Assembly (NCBI RefSeq): GCF_041296385.1
Contig: NC_091017.1
Location: 10,782,001 to 10,846,000, forward strand
DNA: 64,000 nucleotides
Source of the DNA: Aphelocoma coerulescens
Lineage: Eukaryota; Chordata; Aves; Passeriformes; Corvidae
Direction: 5' to 3'
A program made the position numbers and the translations under genes. Positions 1-12,593 of the stretch are shown piece by piece. Numbering within the stretch: the stretch's first letter is position 1; each line of letters opens with the position of its first letter. The notes beneath the pieces were generated by a model. The model was not told where the DNA came from. It searched no databases and was given only the letters and a program-made list of their open reading frames with translations.

Positions 1-1049
1 AACATTTCGCATAGAATAATGGTGCTGCACAATGCATGACTATTCATTTTCTAGTAATATCAATTGACAGAGAGAAACAAGAGGGGGAAAGAAGCAGGGG
101 GGTTTTAGTGGGGGGGTTTTGTTTGGTTGGTTTTTGGGTTTTTGTTTGTTTGGGGCTTTTTTCGTGCATTTGGAAATTAATAAAGTCCAAGAGTGTTAGT
201 GCTGCTTTCATAGGCCTTAAGTTGACATGCCTAGGTCTCTGAACAATCCTCAGTGTTCCCTTTGATTTATATTAGCCACAGAATCCCATATTGTCTTATA
301 GGCTGGGTCTAATTACTTCCAAACTTTATGTCTGTTTTGAAAAAGGACACAGAACAAACCAGCATCCAAACTGTGGATCTGTCATCTGCCTAACCATCAT
401 TAACTTCCTGAGGGAATTTATTTTCCAAGGTGATATTAAACCTAGGAAGGAGCTTGGTAGATGCGCTTGATTTTGGTACTCTTAAAGCAGAAGAAAGTTT
501 TATGGGGAAAAAACATCTCCTGAATATTAACCTTATCTCTGCCCTTTTCTTGTTGTCCCCCAGATTTCCTTCTGGATCTCTTGAAAAAACATAGCTTCCT
601 AAGGATATTGTAAAATACTGGAGAGTGGGATCCCAAAAGAGGTCCGTTTGCAGAATGTACAATTTTCTCTACAAGTCAAGGCCAAGAGACTTCCAGTCCT
701 GTTCTCTTCCCACCCAATTCTATCTCTAAGCACTAAAACTAATCACATTCCAGCAGAACTCACAGAACACTGTCCTTCATTTCTTGTTAATCAGAAAGTT
801 TTCTTTTGGTAGAGTCTAACACGGGTGTAGAAGGGCTCACATTTTCATGACATGCCATACATACCATAATTAATATAAAGGCTTATAAGGGGAATGAGAA
901 TGTTCACTAAACTGCCCATTTATAACAGCAAGCTGTGTTTCCTCTAACTTCCTATACAGAACAGTCATCTAGAAGTCTCTTGTCCCTGCTGTCATACCAT
1001 CCCTATGGATATCTACATTGAAAGGCTTAAGACAAAACACTTAAAATAC

Positions 1050-1196
1050 CTGAATTGCTATAGAGAGATTCTGCTTGGCCTTGTTACGAATAATGCAAGA
1101 TCTCTTGGCAGACATTCTACAGTAGAAAAGAACCTCAGGTCTTTGGACCATATTAGGTGCAGTAAGGTGCAGATGTAGGCCTCTTGGCAGGTCTTC
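1050..1196 (-). other. Weak exon candidate, minus strand
   Basis: Read on the minus strand, a T-rich acceptor ending in AATAG precedes 147 bases (49 codons) open in phase 0. They end in CAG at a GTATTT donor. The predicted peptide is basic near its end and I do not recognise it. A 49-codon open stretch has roughly a one in ten chance per frame at random, so this is not strong by itself. It is listed because a second candidate lies just upstream in the same orientation (1636-1679, 44 bases, C/T-rich acceptor and GTAAGT donor) and has a compatible phase. Most likely a chance pseudo-exon unless conserved or transcribed. Confidence 0.15.
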
Positions 1197-4100
1197 CTAT
1201 TCAAAAAGAAGGTATCAATATCTTGGAAATCCATTAAAGCATCACAGTGCTCATGTTAATGTAGAGAATGGATCACAGACAAGAGCGTAGAAATGCTGCA
1301 CTGACACTCAATGTGGAGTTTTCCTCCTTTCAGCCTCAGTGCTCTCAAAACCTCTCCAATATCAGGGTACAATTAAACCATGCTTTGAAATCTATGAACA
1401 ACTGTGAACTACACCTTTTAAAAGAACTTCAGTTTCCCAGCTGAGGGATTTCTTTTGCTTTAATCCAACACACCAAGTATTTTACCCTGGCTGACCCAAG
1501 AATCAGATAGTATCAGCAAGCACCATGAGGTCCCATCAATGTCAATATCCCCCATAACTCTCAGTAGAGATGTAACAGCAATGAATTTTATGTGTACCAC
1601 TGAGGCTGGAAGTAAATTAACTGAAGTAAACTTACCAGAATAAACTTTGGGGGACTAAAGAAGTGAAATGGAGATACTCCTAACAGAAGCAGAGAAATTG
1701 AAAGAAATAAGAGATTGAAACCAAGATTAGACTGAAAGACCGGCTTGTTCTGTGTGAGAATATGGCAAAATGGATTAAAACCATCTTTCTGCCAGGGAAC
1801 AATATAAGAGCAAAATCTGGACTACTTTTTAAAAAAACCTTTGCAAAGCACTTTAGATTCAGATACAAGTAATTTCTCATACCATACAGATAGTTCTCAC
1901 TTCTCATTATCTTTAATCACAGCATAAGGCCATAAGAAAAATGTGGCACAGTCATTCGTCCCATGGATCAAATATGACCAGGCCAATATAGCAGAAAAAA
2001 AGAATCACTGAGAAAAATCTTTAAAAATTTGAATACATTGTATAAATCTTAGTGAATGCAGTCAGTGAAAAGAAGATAAACAGAAGTTAGAGATCTAATT
2101 AAAGTGAATTAAAAAGCAACATTCTTGCATATAAACTGCTTAACTCCTCACAACATACACTCAAGAGAAGAAAAGCCTGTAGTGGCTCTTATTTGTATGC
2201 AGGTTTGTCGGTTGTTTTATTTGAACAGAGATGGCAAGGAAATTCTGAAGAATTAGAATTTTATCAACTCTAGCTATCAACTCTAAGTATCAATAGGTAG
2301 AGACTTAAAAGTCATCCTCCTATTGAGATTTTCAACAATAAATGGCTTTTCTCTAATGAGTCTGCTTCTGAAGACAAACATGATTCTACCACTCTATGTA
2401 GTATTTAGAAACCATTATTAAGGTTACACTCTTGATGACCATAGTAACAACTATGGATTTAAGCACTAGATATCCTCTCTGCCTGTGATAAATGTGAAAA
2501 TGAACTGGTACTGAAACAGCCATAAGAAACAGTCATGAACTCAAGTGTCAGCAGGAATAAAATGACCACATTGTATAAAAGAAAAATATGTGGAGTACTC
2601 AAGAATGACATAAGAACATTCTATATCAAATATATGATACAGTTGAGTTAATACAGAAACTATACACTGAAAGCAGCGCAGTGTTCACCACAAACAAATC
2701 GTGTACTCATCACACACAAAAAAGGAAGATCATTCAAGAGAAGTTACTTACATGATCCAATACACCACTTAAAACTTCAGAAGAGTCTACAAAGGAGATA
2801 AATAAAAGGAAGATCATTTATGAGAGTCTGGAGTATATTCAGAAGAAATGGAAAATATCGTCAGAAATAGTTTAAAAAAAAAAACATTCTCCTGAACAGA
2901 GCGTCTACAACTATACCATGTCATAAAGAATAACCTGCTGGAAGAAAAAAATGGAAATCTTTCATTATTTCAATACTTCATTACTTCTCCTCATCAGCAT
3001 TACATACATTGCTATTGCTGATAATCTTCACAACTCTTTTGTGAGTTACAACTGTTTTGGTGACATTAATACTTTCTCCCTGTGCTGTGTATATTTATTT
3101 TTCTTTGAAGATTTTTTTCAATTCATTGAGTAACCATAAAGGAAGTTGTTCCTCAGGAATTTCTCTTTTTTTGTGCTAGTACAATTTTTTGATGTGAAAC
3201 AGTCATATATGAGTAAAAGTATTTAATTTTGTATAGTGATGGTTTAAAATTGCTTTAATTCTTAAATACTGAACTCAGTCTACATGAATTATATCCAAAT
3301 AGAAATGCAATTTTCATGTTTTATTCCACATGATATTTAATACCCCCATCTCAGGTTTAGAATGCCCAAGATAAGTTTTTATTTTTAAAAGATCAACATT
3401 GGAACTATTCACAGAATTTCTCTGTTAAAACCTATCCACAGTCCACTATGATGTTTATAAGCAAATTGACTATTTTTACTGGAAAATGGATTAGCTAGTC
3501 TCTAGAGTGAATTTTCTTTCCTTTTAAGATATTGGTACCCAGGATTAGAAGCCTATCATTTTCTCCTTTCAGTTTACTAGTTGTATATATCACTTTGAAT
3601 CATATAGCATATAAATTGCAAATCTAGAGATGAACATTAGGAAAAAAGTCTCAAGTAGATGTCAATGATTCTATTGTTGTTTTAAAGAATATTGTAGAGT
3701 TTAAAAAAGGAACAAATCCAATTTCAGGTCACACATCAGCCTACTCATGTGACTTAATTGCCTACTGATTGATAGAAGAGTGAAATATTTGATCTGTGAA
3801 TTTTCCCCCTACACACAACTTCAAAGGGAGCACTCTTTAATCTGTGCCTCTCATAAGTTTGGGTGTCAGTGTATCAGCCAGTGGAAGCGATTCTGTCAGT
3901 TCTGCCTTTATTCTTGCAAAGGAAGACAATCATTAGTTTCCTGGTGCAAGGCAGCTATAAGAGAGTTGGATTGTTCTTTAAACATTAAGGATAAAACCAC
4001 TATTTTTTCCTCTCCCACAGGAGCTGAATAGGTGATGTTTGACTAAGGGTGTCAAAAGGCCTTTTTGACCGGCGAGCCTTTCTGAACCTGAATTTAAATG

Positions 4101-5296
4101 TTTTTTGAGGAAAAGGAAAATGATTGTTTTACTAGACTTCTCATACTTCAAACTCTGCAGACAAACCTTGATAACCTTAAGAGGAATTTACTGAAAGACA
4201 CAGCTACTGCTATGGGGGTGACAAAAATGGCTATGAATATTTTTTTCCATAGTGCTATTATCTGATTTTTCAATCACTAGCCATGGCATTTTCTATTTAT
4301 ACAGTCTTTATTTCTAAATACTTCCTGTCATCAAAATGTATTAGAAATCATGTTTCAGTTTTCATACGGCTGAACTAAACATGCAAAGTTCCAATGCTAT
4401 GATTAAAGCAGTTTTTTGCCATATCAGAAAATCCCAACATGAACAATTAAGCTTCTGATTCTACTGTGACATTATCAAATAAAAATGCTGCTAATTCCTT
4501 CTCATTTTCAAAGCAAAGACTGTGGAACCTGATCTGCTATTAATAAAGTTTCCCAATTGCCACGTAACTCTAAGATTCAAGTGACATTGGATGTAAAAGT
4601 CCATAAATAATAATGATAAAAAGCCACTGTATCTGCACATCTGGGTTCTCTCACTGATATTTGGAAAAGTGTCAAGGGGACTAAATTTAATTCCTGGGTC
4701 TTTGTATGCACAATAAAGATTTAGGGAACAGATCTAGTTTAAAGCAGCAATATATGGGCACTCATCTGCAGCCTCTCTATAAATCAAGCAAGGAGACTCA
4801 GCCAGTTATAAATCTAAGACAGAAACTCCAAATAGCAGATAAGAAATTGTCTCTTACACAGTACAAGCAGGAGGCATAAATGATTTCTGTCTACGTAAAT
4901 AAGCAATTTTTAAAAAAATAAGAGTAATGATATTCAAATTATTTTTGCTCAAGTGCAAGAGAAATTAGGATTATGGAAAGAGGGTGGTCCACATTTGAAG
5001 GATTTTAGTATGGTCCCACTCAGCTCTGCAAAATCCTTCACAGTCCATAATCCAGCTTTGAAATGGAACAAATGTCCAAGATCTTATACAGAGAATAAGA
5101 AAGAATCAGGGCCCATACTTCACTTACATCTGGGATTTACACATTTAGTATATCTCCAGCATAAATATCACATGACTGTAGCAGCTGAGAAAACATTTGT
5201 TCCAACCACCCACATGTCAAAGTCAAAGCAAAGTGAAAGGCAGAGAAAATATAATTAAAATGACCCTCTTCAATTTGCAAGAGCTCATTTACTGGA

Positions 5297-5331
5297 ACCC
5301 CCACCTCCTTCTGCCAAGAGTAGGTGGGGGT
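5297..5331. repeat. Perfect 10-bp stem hairpin
   Basis: The arms ACCCCCACCT (5297-5306) and AGGTGGGGGT (5322-5331) are exact reverse complements around a 15-base spacer. Nothing coding surrounds them. The arms are GC-rich in an AT-rich setting, so a cruciform or RNA hairpin would be stable. No function is inferred. Confidence 0.7.
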
Positions 5332-7629
5332 CTTTCTAGTTTACTTCTCGCATTTTAGACTTCAAATAGCACAAGGGTATCTTAGATATCTAAGGGTTTG
5401 GGGTTTTTTTCTGAAGTTGGCCCCAATTATATAAAGCTATTTATTGTGATTGACTATGTTTCACATTCAGAATAATTATTAAAGTATCACTGCCTTAACA
5501 TGAAAAGAATACAGTACTGAGTTTAAGGCATCTTGCCTCCTGAGAATGATAAGGAACTGAAATTATGGCAAAACTATCTAGCAGACTGCTTGAAATCAGA
5601 AAACAAACTTCTTCAGCAACTTTTGTAGTGTAGATGATGTAAGGGAAGTGGTTTAGTCTCCAACAGCATGTCACAAAGATGATGTGTGTGGTATTTCCCT
5701 GTTGTACAAAGCTTGACACTGAACAGGTCCCTGCTCTTCAGTCAAGAAATAAAAACATTGAGACACACCAGTACAGAAGATTTGCAGCATGAGAACCTAG
5801 AAAGAAATTTCTGCTTTTTCCCCCTAAGGATGTGTAAAATAAAACAGCAGAATGAGAAAATTACAAAAATGTATTTGGATAAGATATTTTTGATTGTGTT
5901 TTTTACACAATTCACATATCACAAGGTCAACTTTGACGTTGTAGTGCTGCCATATTTTAACTTCAGTCATCAGTTTTAAATAGTGGGCTTTGATATTCTT
6001 ATGTGTTAATTAGTGATAGAAGTAACAGAAGCTGAAATTTATCATTCATCAAGTATTTTTAGTCCTAACTCAAGGAATGTAGGATTGAGGCTTGCCAACA
6101 CTGTTAGATAAAGATTAAAGTAGCAGTGACATGGCAAGTGCTTGTATCACGCTAAGTCTGCGACCTTCCAAGATTTGACATGTGGGGGCTCTTAGTGTTG
6201 GGAATATATTCGTTGTAATGTCTAACTTAATTGGATTAGGACTCTGGAGCAACTTTCTTTTCTGCCTTGGAGATGTGAACATAGGATATATTAACAATAA
6301 TAAGTTAAGAGCTTATTAATACATTGTTAATAAATTAACAATAATAAGCTATGATCAGGCATCCTAGTGCATAATCCCAAAACAATAGCTTACCTTCAAG
6401 TATCATAGCTACAGGCTCATAAACCAGTGGAAGCACAGCAAGAAACAAGATGACAGAGTCTGGGTTTGGGGAGGTTTTTGTGGTAGTGATTTTTAAAAAA
6501 ATTTTTAGTCTTAAAATTTAAGAAAGGAAATTAGGAATAAGAATGATGCCTGCTTTGACATATAACATGTGACAAGGATGAAGTCAAGTATTCCAAATGA
6601 GAAGACAGGTGGGTTAAATCAGAATGAGAGCTAGTCCAAAAATTACTTGGTTAAAAAGATGAGGTGATAGGTGCAGTCGTAACCTCCCTCTGCCATATTT
6701 CTGCTGAGAAGTGTGTTAAGATCTTGTTTGCATAGGTGCACTTAGAATCTCATTGCTTCTCATTTTCTTATAACTGCAATTTTGCATTGCCAAAAATGGC
6801 TTTTTACAGTGAAGGGGAGTTTGTTAATCCTCCTATTTAAAAGAAACATACAGAGAGCTCAGCTGTCTCTAGTACTAGCTCATGATTTATTTTACAAGCA
6901 GTTTCACACAGCTCTTTACTAAACAGACATTCTTTGTGCTTTATTACGAGTTTGTTCCATTGAGTCATGCTCTCTGCGGGAAGTTGTGTCTATATTTTAT
7001 TTCACTCTAGCCATTAATTACCTTCTGGGCCCTGTATCATGTGTCTTTCAGTCTCATTTATTACAACGGCGCCTGCTAGTGTTGCTAGTCAAGGGGCTGT
7101 CAGTATTTCCATTAGAAAACTCATCTCTCAGGGGTTTATAAGTCAGCTGTAAAGCTTTACTCCTGGCTGATGGTTGGCATACATGGCCACAGCCAGAAGG
7201 GTTCTTCCTTTTCTTTCTTAAATTGAACTAGGAAAAAATCCTCAATGTTTTAAAGTCATAGAACCAGACATGAGTTTTGATTCTGTGTCTTTGAAACTCA
7301 GAAACAGATTTATTTCTTTAAACGAAGTTTTGCAGGCTGTTTGCTGATAATGTAAGCCAGTGCTTGGGAGTCTGGATATTTTTAAAGGATGCAAGTTGTC
7401 CTTCCACTTCCTTTTCCATTACTGAACTTCCATCCACAACACCTTGCCTCTGACTAACAGGTCTGGAGTCTGCTCCTCTGAAGCTGCTGCTGTCTGATAC
7501 AGCTTTTGAATATTCCTGCATATATATATGCCCTTTCATTTAAGTCCAACAACAAAGAAATTGCTCTGTTCTGTCTGTATCTCTACAATCATCATACTCA
7601 CTTGCAGTTATTATCTCTATATCTCCATT

Positions 7630-7800
7630 TTGCCCAGAGAAGTTGCGGATGCCCCATTCCAGGAAGTGTTAAAGGCCAGGTTGGATGGAGCCTTGAGCAT
7701 TCCGATCTAGTGGACAGTGTCCCTGACCATGGCAGGGGGTTGAAACAGGATGATCTTTAATGTCTCTTCCAATGCCACCCATTCTGTGTTTCTATGACTT
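7630..7800 (+). mobile_element. CR1 LINE 3' end fragment
   Basis: The sequence follows the CR1 3' end as I know it. It has the segment beginning TGCCCAGAGAAGTTGCGGAT, the GTTGGATGGAGCCTTGAGCA block, and CCATGGCAGGGGGTTG followed by GATGATCTTTAATGTC. It ends in a decayed ATTCTGTGTTTCTATGA tail. It is a 5'-truncated, diverged copy with no coding capacity, which is the normal fate of CR1 insertions in birds. Confidence 0.9.
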
Positions 7801-10800
7801 TGAGCAGAACTGGTTGGAGGCAAGCCCATGAAATTTCCATACAGCAACACCTGATTTCTTCTCCATTTAGAACCAAAATGGGCATCCCAAAAGCTTCTTT
7901 ATAAGGACTCTGAGGCAAGATAGGACAGCCAGGGCCCTAAAAGTCTGAGCAGTCCAGGAGCAATCATGAGCCTCAGAGAGCCAGCACCTGCCTTACAGGG
8001 ATTCAGCACTGTAGCATGCAGATGTCTACTCCAGCTTAAAATGCAAAGCAGTTTCTTCCAATTTTATTCCAATAAATCAATGAATGATTTACTGCAACCT
8101 TTCAATGGCAGGCACTATCCAAAAGAAGTCCTCACAAGCTATGTGGTATCGCAAACCAGAGATGTGTTTGATCCCAGTGTGCTTATCACAGTAAAGTATC
8201 TTTACAGCAAAAAGAAGGTACATATCAACAACTATATACTATAATAGTATAAAACAATTGGAAGAGAGTCAGTTGTTTTAACTAAATGTATAAAGGTTAT
8301 CCTAGGTGACTTCTCAAATAAGCTGGTTTTCGCATGCTACAGAGGAGCATGTACATGCTACAAAGCAGCATATGAAAAATATGCCTGGGGTATAGAAAGG
8401 AAATAAGCTACAGAAGACTTTTTATAGTCTTGATTAATCTGTATTTTGATTTATTAACTGCATGGTGGTGGAGTTATCAACCACAGAGAACTGAGAATTA
8501 AATTACTGCATTTATGAGTTACAGGTAAGCTGAAAGTGAACACTTCTTTAGTATGGTAAGGAGTAAGTAATGAGACTGATAAATACATGAGCGCCACTAA
8601 ATGAGCTGGAAAAAAATCCAGTTAAATAGAATTACTACTTAGAAAAATCAACAGTCCTTGCCATTAAGATTTGTTTATCTTGTCCCTAGGATGCATCCTG
8701 GTTTATCAAACTTCTTGGATAGATGGTAGGTTGCTTATTTCTGTGCTCTCATGTAAGTGAAGTGGCCATAAATTCTGAAAATTCTTTATCCTCATTCTTT
8801 TATTTTAACTGGTCAGAATATTCTGCTGTATTTTTGTCATCTAAAGAGAACACAATTGCCAATCACTCCTTTATACTATCAGTAAGGAAGAACATTATAT
8901 GGAAGGTGAGGTACAGAGACAAGAGGACAATAAATCTATAAAAAATAATTTACTTTATCCAGGTGAAAGAACATATTAGAGCAAAGGGAAAGGAAAATAT
9001 TGGTAGGGGAAAAACGTCTTTCAAATGCATACCTAGAATTCTGTATCAATTATACAACCATATTAATTATTAAAATAAACAGTTAAAAGATAATCCAACT
9101 GAATCCAGGCTTTGTGACCCCCTCCGCTGTAAGCATCCTTTTCAGATGTTCCCAAGAGCATTGTCACTATCCACTGGCTCTCATTCAGAGAAAATTATTC
9201 CCTCTCTAGTAAAGTTAAGACAGTTAAGATATTTTACATCATAATAATTGGGGGGGGGGGGGTGGGGGGGTGGGGGGGGGAATTATAGCTACAGAATCAG
9301 AAATTACTATCATAAAACTGGCCATAAGTTTGAAAGATAGATATGGAAGTTTTGTCATCTGTTGTTTTAGGATTTGGTTATGGGTTTTAATTGCTTCACC
9401 CTTTGGAGTTTTACAGACCTTGGAGAAGGGGAATGAAGATGTGAACCTCAGCTCAATATTGAATATTAGACATATATTCACCTCATGAAATTCCCTTATT
9501 TTTGTAGGCCTAATATTTTGGCATCACTCTCATCTTCATAAGGAATTCAGGTTTTTTGCTGTGCTAACCTTACAAAATCAGCCTGGTTTATTCTCTCTGC
9601 ACCTGTTTGAATTCATCAAAGACAAAAATAAATCTTTACACAAGAAGAATATAGGGCAAGAGTGCCACCTCTGAACCCAATTTCTTTGCTGATTTCTACC
9701 CCCACTTCTTTTTTAGTGGGAAGAATAGTGTTTACTTATATTTTCTCTTCAAGGTTTACTGTGGCATTAAAGATTCACTTCAAAGAAGTGGTAGCTTTTA
9801 TTTAAATCCATGTTCATATATAGTCCACAGCAAGCTTGCTGTCCATAAATCAAATTGATATTTCTCCATAACTCCTCTCAAGCTATTCTGCTCTCTTCTT
9901 AATTCAGAGAGGAATCATCAGTCATGACAATTATGTTTATGATTCATTTTCAGTTTATTACCTTGGTTGACTTAGCAGGCTTCCCTGCTAGCTCTGACCT
10001 ATACTTGCCATTGTAAAACAATTAGAAGTGATGCCTCAAAATATTTACTGCTGTGGGTTGAATGAAATTAAGTTTTCTCAGGACAACAAGCAACATGCCT
10101 AGATGAAGTCAATGAAACCTTCAGTGAGGAAAGAAGACTTCCCCATCTACAGACAGACATGGATTGTGGCCATTTTTCTAAAATTCATGTCAATTATGAA
10201 ACAATAAAAAGAGAATATGCAAAAATTTCATATTAATATTGCCTTCTCTGCTCCCCCACCATGCAATTCAGGAGGCAGATCGACAAGTAATATAAATGTC
10301 TCCTATGCCAATATTCAGGATTACTTATCCCTGGCCACTACTAAGATAACAAAGAAGTCACAAACCATCGCCAAAAAACACTGCATTATCAACGTGCTTT
10401 TATTTTAGGCACCTCCAAGTAGCTACAGAAAAGGTGGAAGCCTTTAGCATGCTGTTCTTCCTAGCAGTGAAACCTGTGAGGAAATCTCTGAAACCCATTA
10501 AGTCTCCTAAATAAACTCAGTGTGTGACAGCAAAATAAGAGAATGGAAATAGAGAAGGCATCTTGAAGGTTTTGAAAAAATGGTCCTAAATGTCAGAAGT
10601 TATAAGGCACTCCTTGGAAAAGCTTAAGATACTGAGAGCTCATCCATGGAGTTACTTACCAGGGAGACAACTTATTAGAGGAAGTACATATCCTAACCAT
10701 GACAGAAGCCTGTTTGTTTAGTTTTGTAATAATTTTTAAACGTAATATAGTTTAGAAGGATGAAGAGCTCTTGAACCCAAAGAAAAGCTCAAAACCTTCG

Positions 10801-11581
10801 ATATGAAAAGCACATATTTATTAAAAGAAAAATATTTGTGCACATGAAGCTTGCTTTTAAAAGCAATTAGAGATTTATAAAAGCTGATTGCTTTAGAAAT
10901 AGATTTATCCAGGATGCATTAAATGAAGTTTTTCTGAGTTATTTTTCACCTGATTAGCAGTGATAACAGAGCCATCCTTTGCATTAATTTATGATTTCAC
11001 TGTGAGATCACTTAGAAACACAGCGATCATCTCTGAAGTGCTCTACAGCAGGAATCCCACAAATATGTACCTAAGCCACACTTTGGCAGTGGCTAATGGG
11101 TGAGTGGAGAGTTTGCAGGGCTGAAGATCAAATGAGGTGGAATATAAAACCTAAACTCTGCTTTGGAAAAAAAATTGATCAATGCAAAGGTGATAGAGGA
11201 CATAAAGAGACTCAAATTCAGATTTATATTTCTTCCAATATAATACTAGGTCCATAGTGTTTGGCACAGAGGGTTTGACTAAATTTTAGACCTTTCATTC
11301 CACATCTGTGTGAGAGAAGTGCTATCCAGATGCTACCATTGGTCACAGCAAGGTGCAAAGGCAGCCTTTCATTCACAGGGAAGTGAACTCACTTAGCTTA
11401 GTATCATTTTGCAAGTCTGCAAACATACACTCAAAGTCTGGGACCTCTGGTAATGGTCCTGAATACTTTACCTTCCCATTTCAGGCACATGGGCAGTCTT
11501 TATTGCCTAATCATAGTCAATTAAAAATTAAATTTTCTCTTGACACATCCTGTAAACCAGTTACTTTTAAATTAATTTAAA
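7801..11581. other. Unique-looking non-coding DNA
   Basis: No element boundaries or long open frames were seen. A G-rich run lies at 9250-9280. The stretch around 10800-11050 is evenly AT-rich with no repeat character. Short minus-strand segments at 10660-10692 and 11393-11416 have good donor and acceptor signals, but they are only 33 and 24 bases long and could easily arise by chance. Confidence 0.6.
9250..9280 (+). repeat. Poly-G tract, G-quadruplex candidate
   Basis: Three G runs of 13, 7 and 9 bases are separated by single T residues. This is dense enough to form intramolecular G-quadruplexes on the plus strand. It may equally be a slippage-prone mononucleotide tract whose exact length is uncertain in sequencing. 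Confidence 0.85.
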
Positions 11582-11587
11582 CATAGC
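11582..11587. repeat. Left target-site duplication of ERV-A
   Basis: CATAGC directly precedes the 5' LTR and is repeated exactly at 16724-16729 directly after the 3' LTR. A 6-bp duplication is typical of alpha- and betaretrovirus-like integrases. Confidence 0.85.
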
Positions 11588-11959
11588 TGTAGATACAAAA
11601 ATGCTGCTAGCAAGGATTTTCTTGCTATTTTCTAAGTCCCTGAGAGACTTTTCTCTCTCACAGAAGAGGTGGCAGGGAATGTAAACAACCCAGACACCTG
11701 CAACCTTGAAAAGTCTTGTTTATGGTATAGTAGAAAAATATTTTGACAATGGATGTTTTAGGATTTTAGCCAATCACCCCCAAGGGGTGGCTGGTCCTTT
11801 GTCCAATTAGACTAAGAAAAAAGTCTATAAAAGAGTTTGTAAAATAATTAAATAAATCAATCTTGCTGCACAACTCCTGCCTGCTGGATCTTCTCTCCTC
11901 CTCCTCCCTATGGCTGGGGGACACAGTGCTATACCGTAGGAACCAGGCCTGCGGTAATA
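11588..11959 (+). repeat. ERV-A 5' LTR
   Basis: It begins TGTAGATACAAAAATG and ends GCCTGCGGTAATA. A CCAAT box lies at 11770-11774, a TATA box (TCTATAAAAG) at 11824-11833 and a polyadenylation signal AATAAA at 11851-11856. TATA and AATAAA are unusually close, so the R region must be very short or lie downstream of the signal. Both LTR copies end in TA rather than the usual CA, while the 3' copy also has TA in place of the first TG. Confidence 0.93.
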
Positions 11960-11961
11960 TT

Positions 11962-11980
11962 TGGTGCTGCCTGACGTGAT
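11962..11980 (+). promoter_or_regulatory. Primer-binding site, tRNA-Trp-like
   Basis: TGGTGCTGCCTGACGTGAT starts two bases after the LTR. It shares the TGGTG start and the GACGTGAT end with the tRNA-Trp primer site known from avian leukosis-type viruses, with changes and one extra base in the middle. This supports an alpharetrovirus-like priming habit. Confidence 0.65.
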
Positions 11981-12087
11981 CTGCACTCTCGGACGTGTCC
12001 TGCTGTTGCGAGTCAAGCCGAATTCCTCTAGAGGTATGCTGTTCTGCTTCCTCCCCCCGGGACTGGGAGGTCCGTCAGAACTGAGAA

Positions 12088-12585
12088 ATGGCGAACAGCG
12101 GCTCACAAAATGACGCTGTCGTGCTGGTCTGGAGAGGTGTGTTTAGCATATTGCACACCTCCATTCCTGAAAACTCAGTTCGGGAATTATTAGACTGGGC
12201 TGCTTTAAAAGGGATTTCCATGGACAGAGATAGTGCCCTGGACTTTGCCTTATGGCAGGAACTTGGATGCGCTGTCTGACAGGAGCTCCCGACTGGGGAC
12301 TCAGCAGCGTTAGAATTATACAAAACCTGGCGTTCATTATTTATCCTGCTGACAGACCTTGACTGTGACAGCAGGGCTGGCTCGCCTATCTCGGTGATGA
12401 GTGACGGAGGAATGTCCGAGGGGGGCCCCGTTGACTGGGTTTCCGGGACAAATGATAATGGATTCAGAAAATCCCCCCCGGCTCCACAGGCAGAGCCTGC
12501 GCTGGCTCACCCTGCACAATCGCAGGATTCCACAGCCTCCAGGAAGCCTGCACCGCCAGAGGCAGGGGGTTCAGGGCAGCTGTAG
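12088..12585 (+). pseudogene. gag: ERV-A gag, matrix part (broken)
   Basis: The probable Gag start codon at 12088 sits in a good context (GAAATGG). The product begins MANSGSQND and has a helical, Trp-containing N-terminal region like retroviral matrix domains. A TGA at 12277-12279 interrupts the frame after 63 codons. The same frame then stays open to 12585 with an acidic, Pro/Ser-rich linker. The rest of Gag continues in another frame from about 12590, so a frameshift also lies near 12570-12595. Both breaks should prevent a full-length Gag from this copy. The matrix assignment is by position and general character, not by a diagnostic motif. Confidence 0.65.
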
Positions 12586-12593
12586 CCCCAGAG

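Larger units (their letters stand above)
1..7629. other. Unique-looking AT-rich non-coding DNA
   Basis: I see no transposable element boundary, long open frame or RNA gene here. Open frames are all under about 100 codons and lack domain features. Small local features are a T/G-rich stretch at 96-160, a strong hairpin at 5297-5331, and alternating TTAACAATAATAAG-type direct repeats near 6288-6350. Two minus-strand segments with splice-like borders (1636-1679 and 1050-1196) are discussed separately as weak exon candidates. Intron or intergenic DNA is the most economical reading. Confidence 0.6.
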
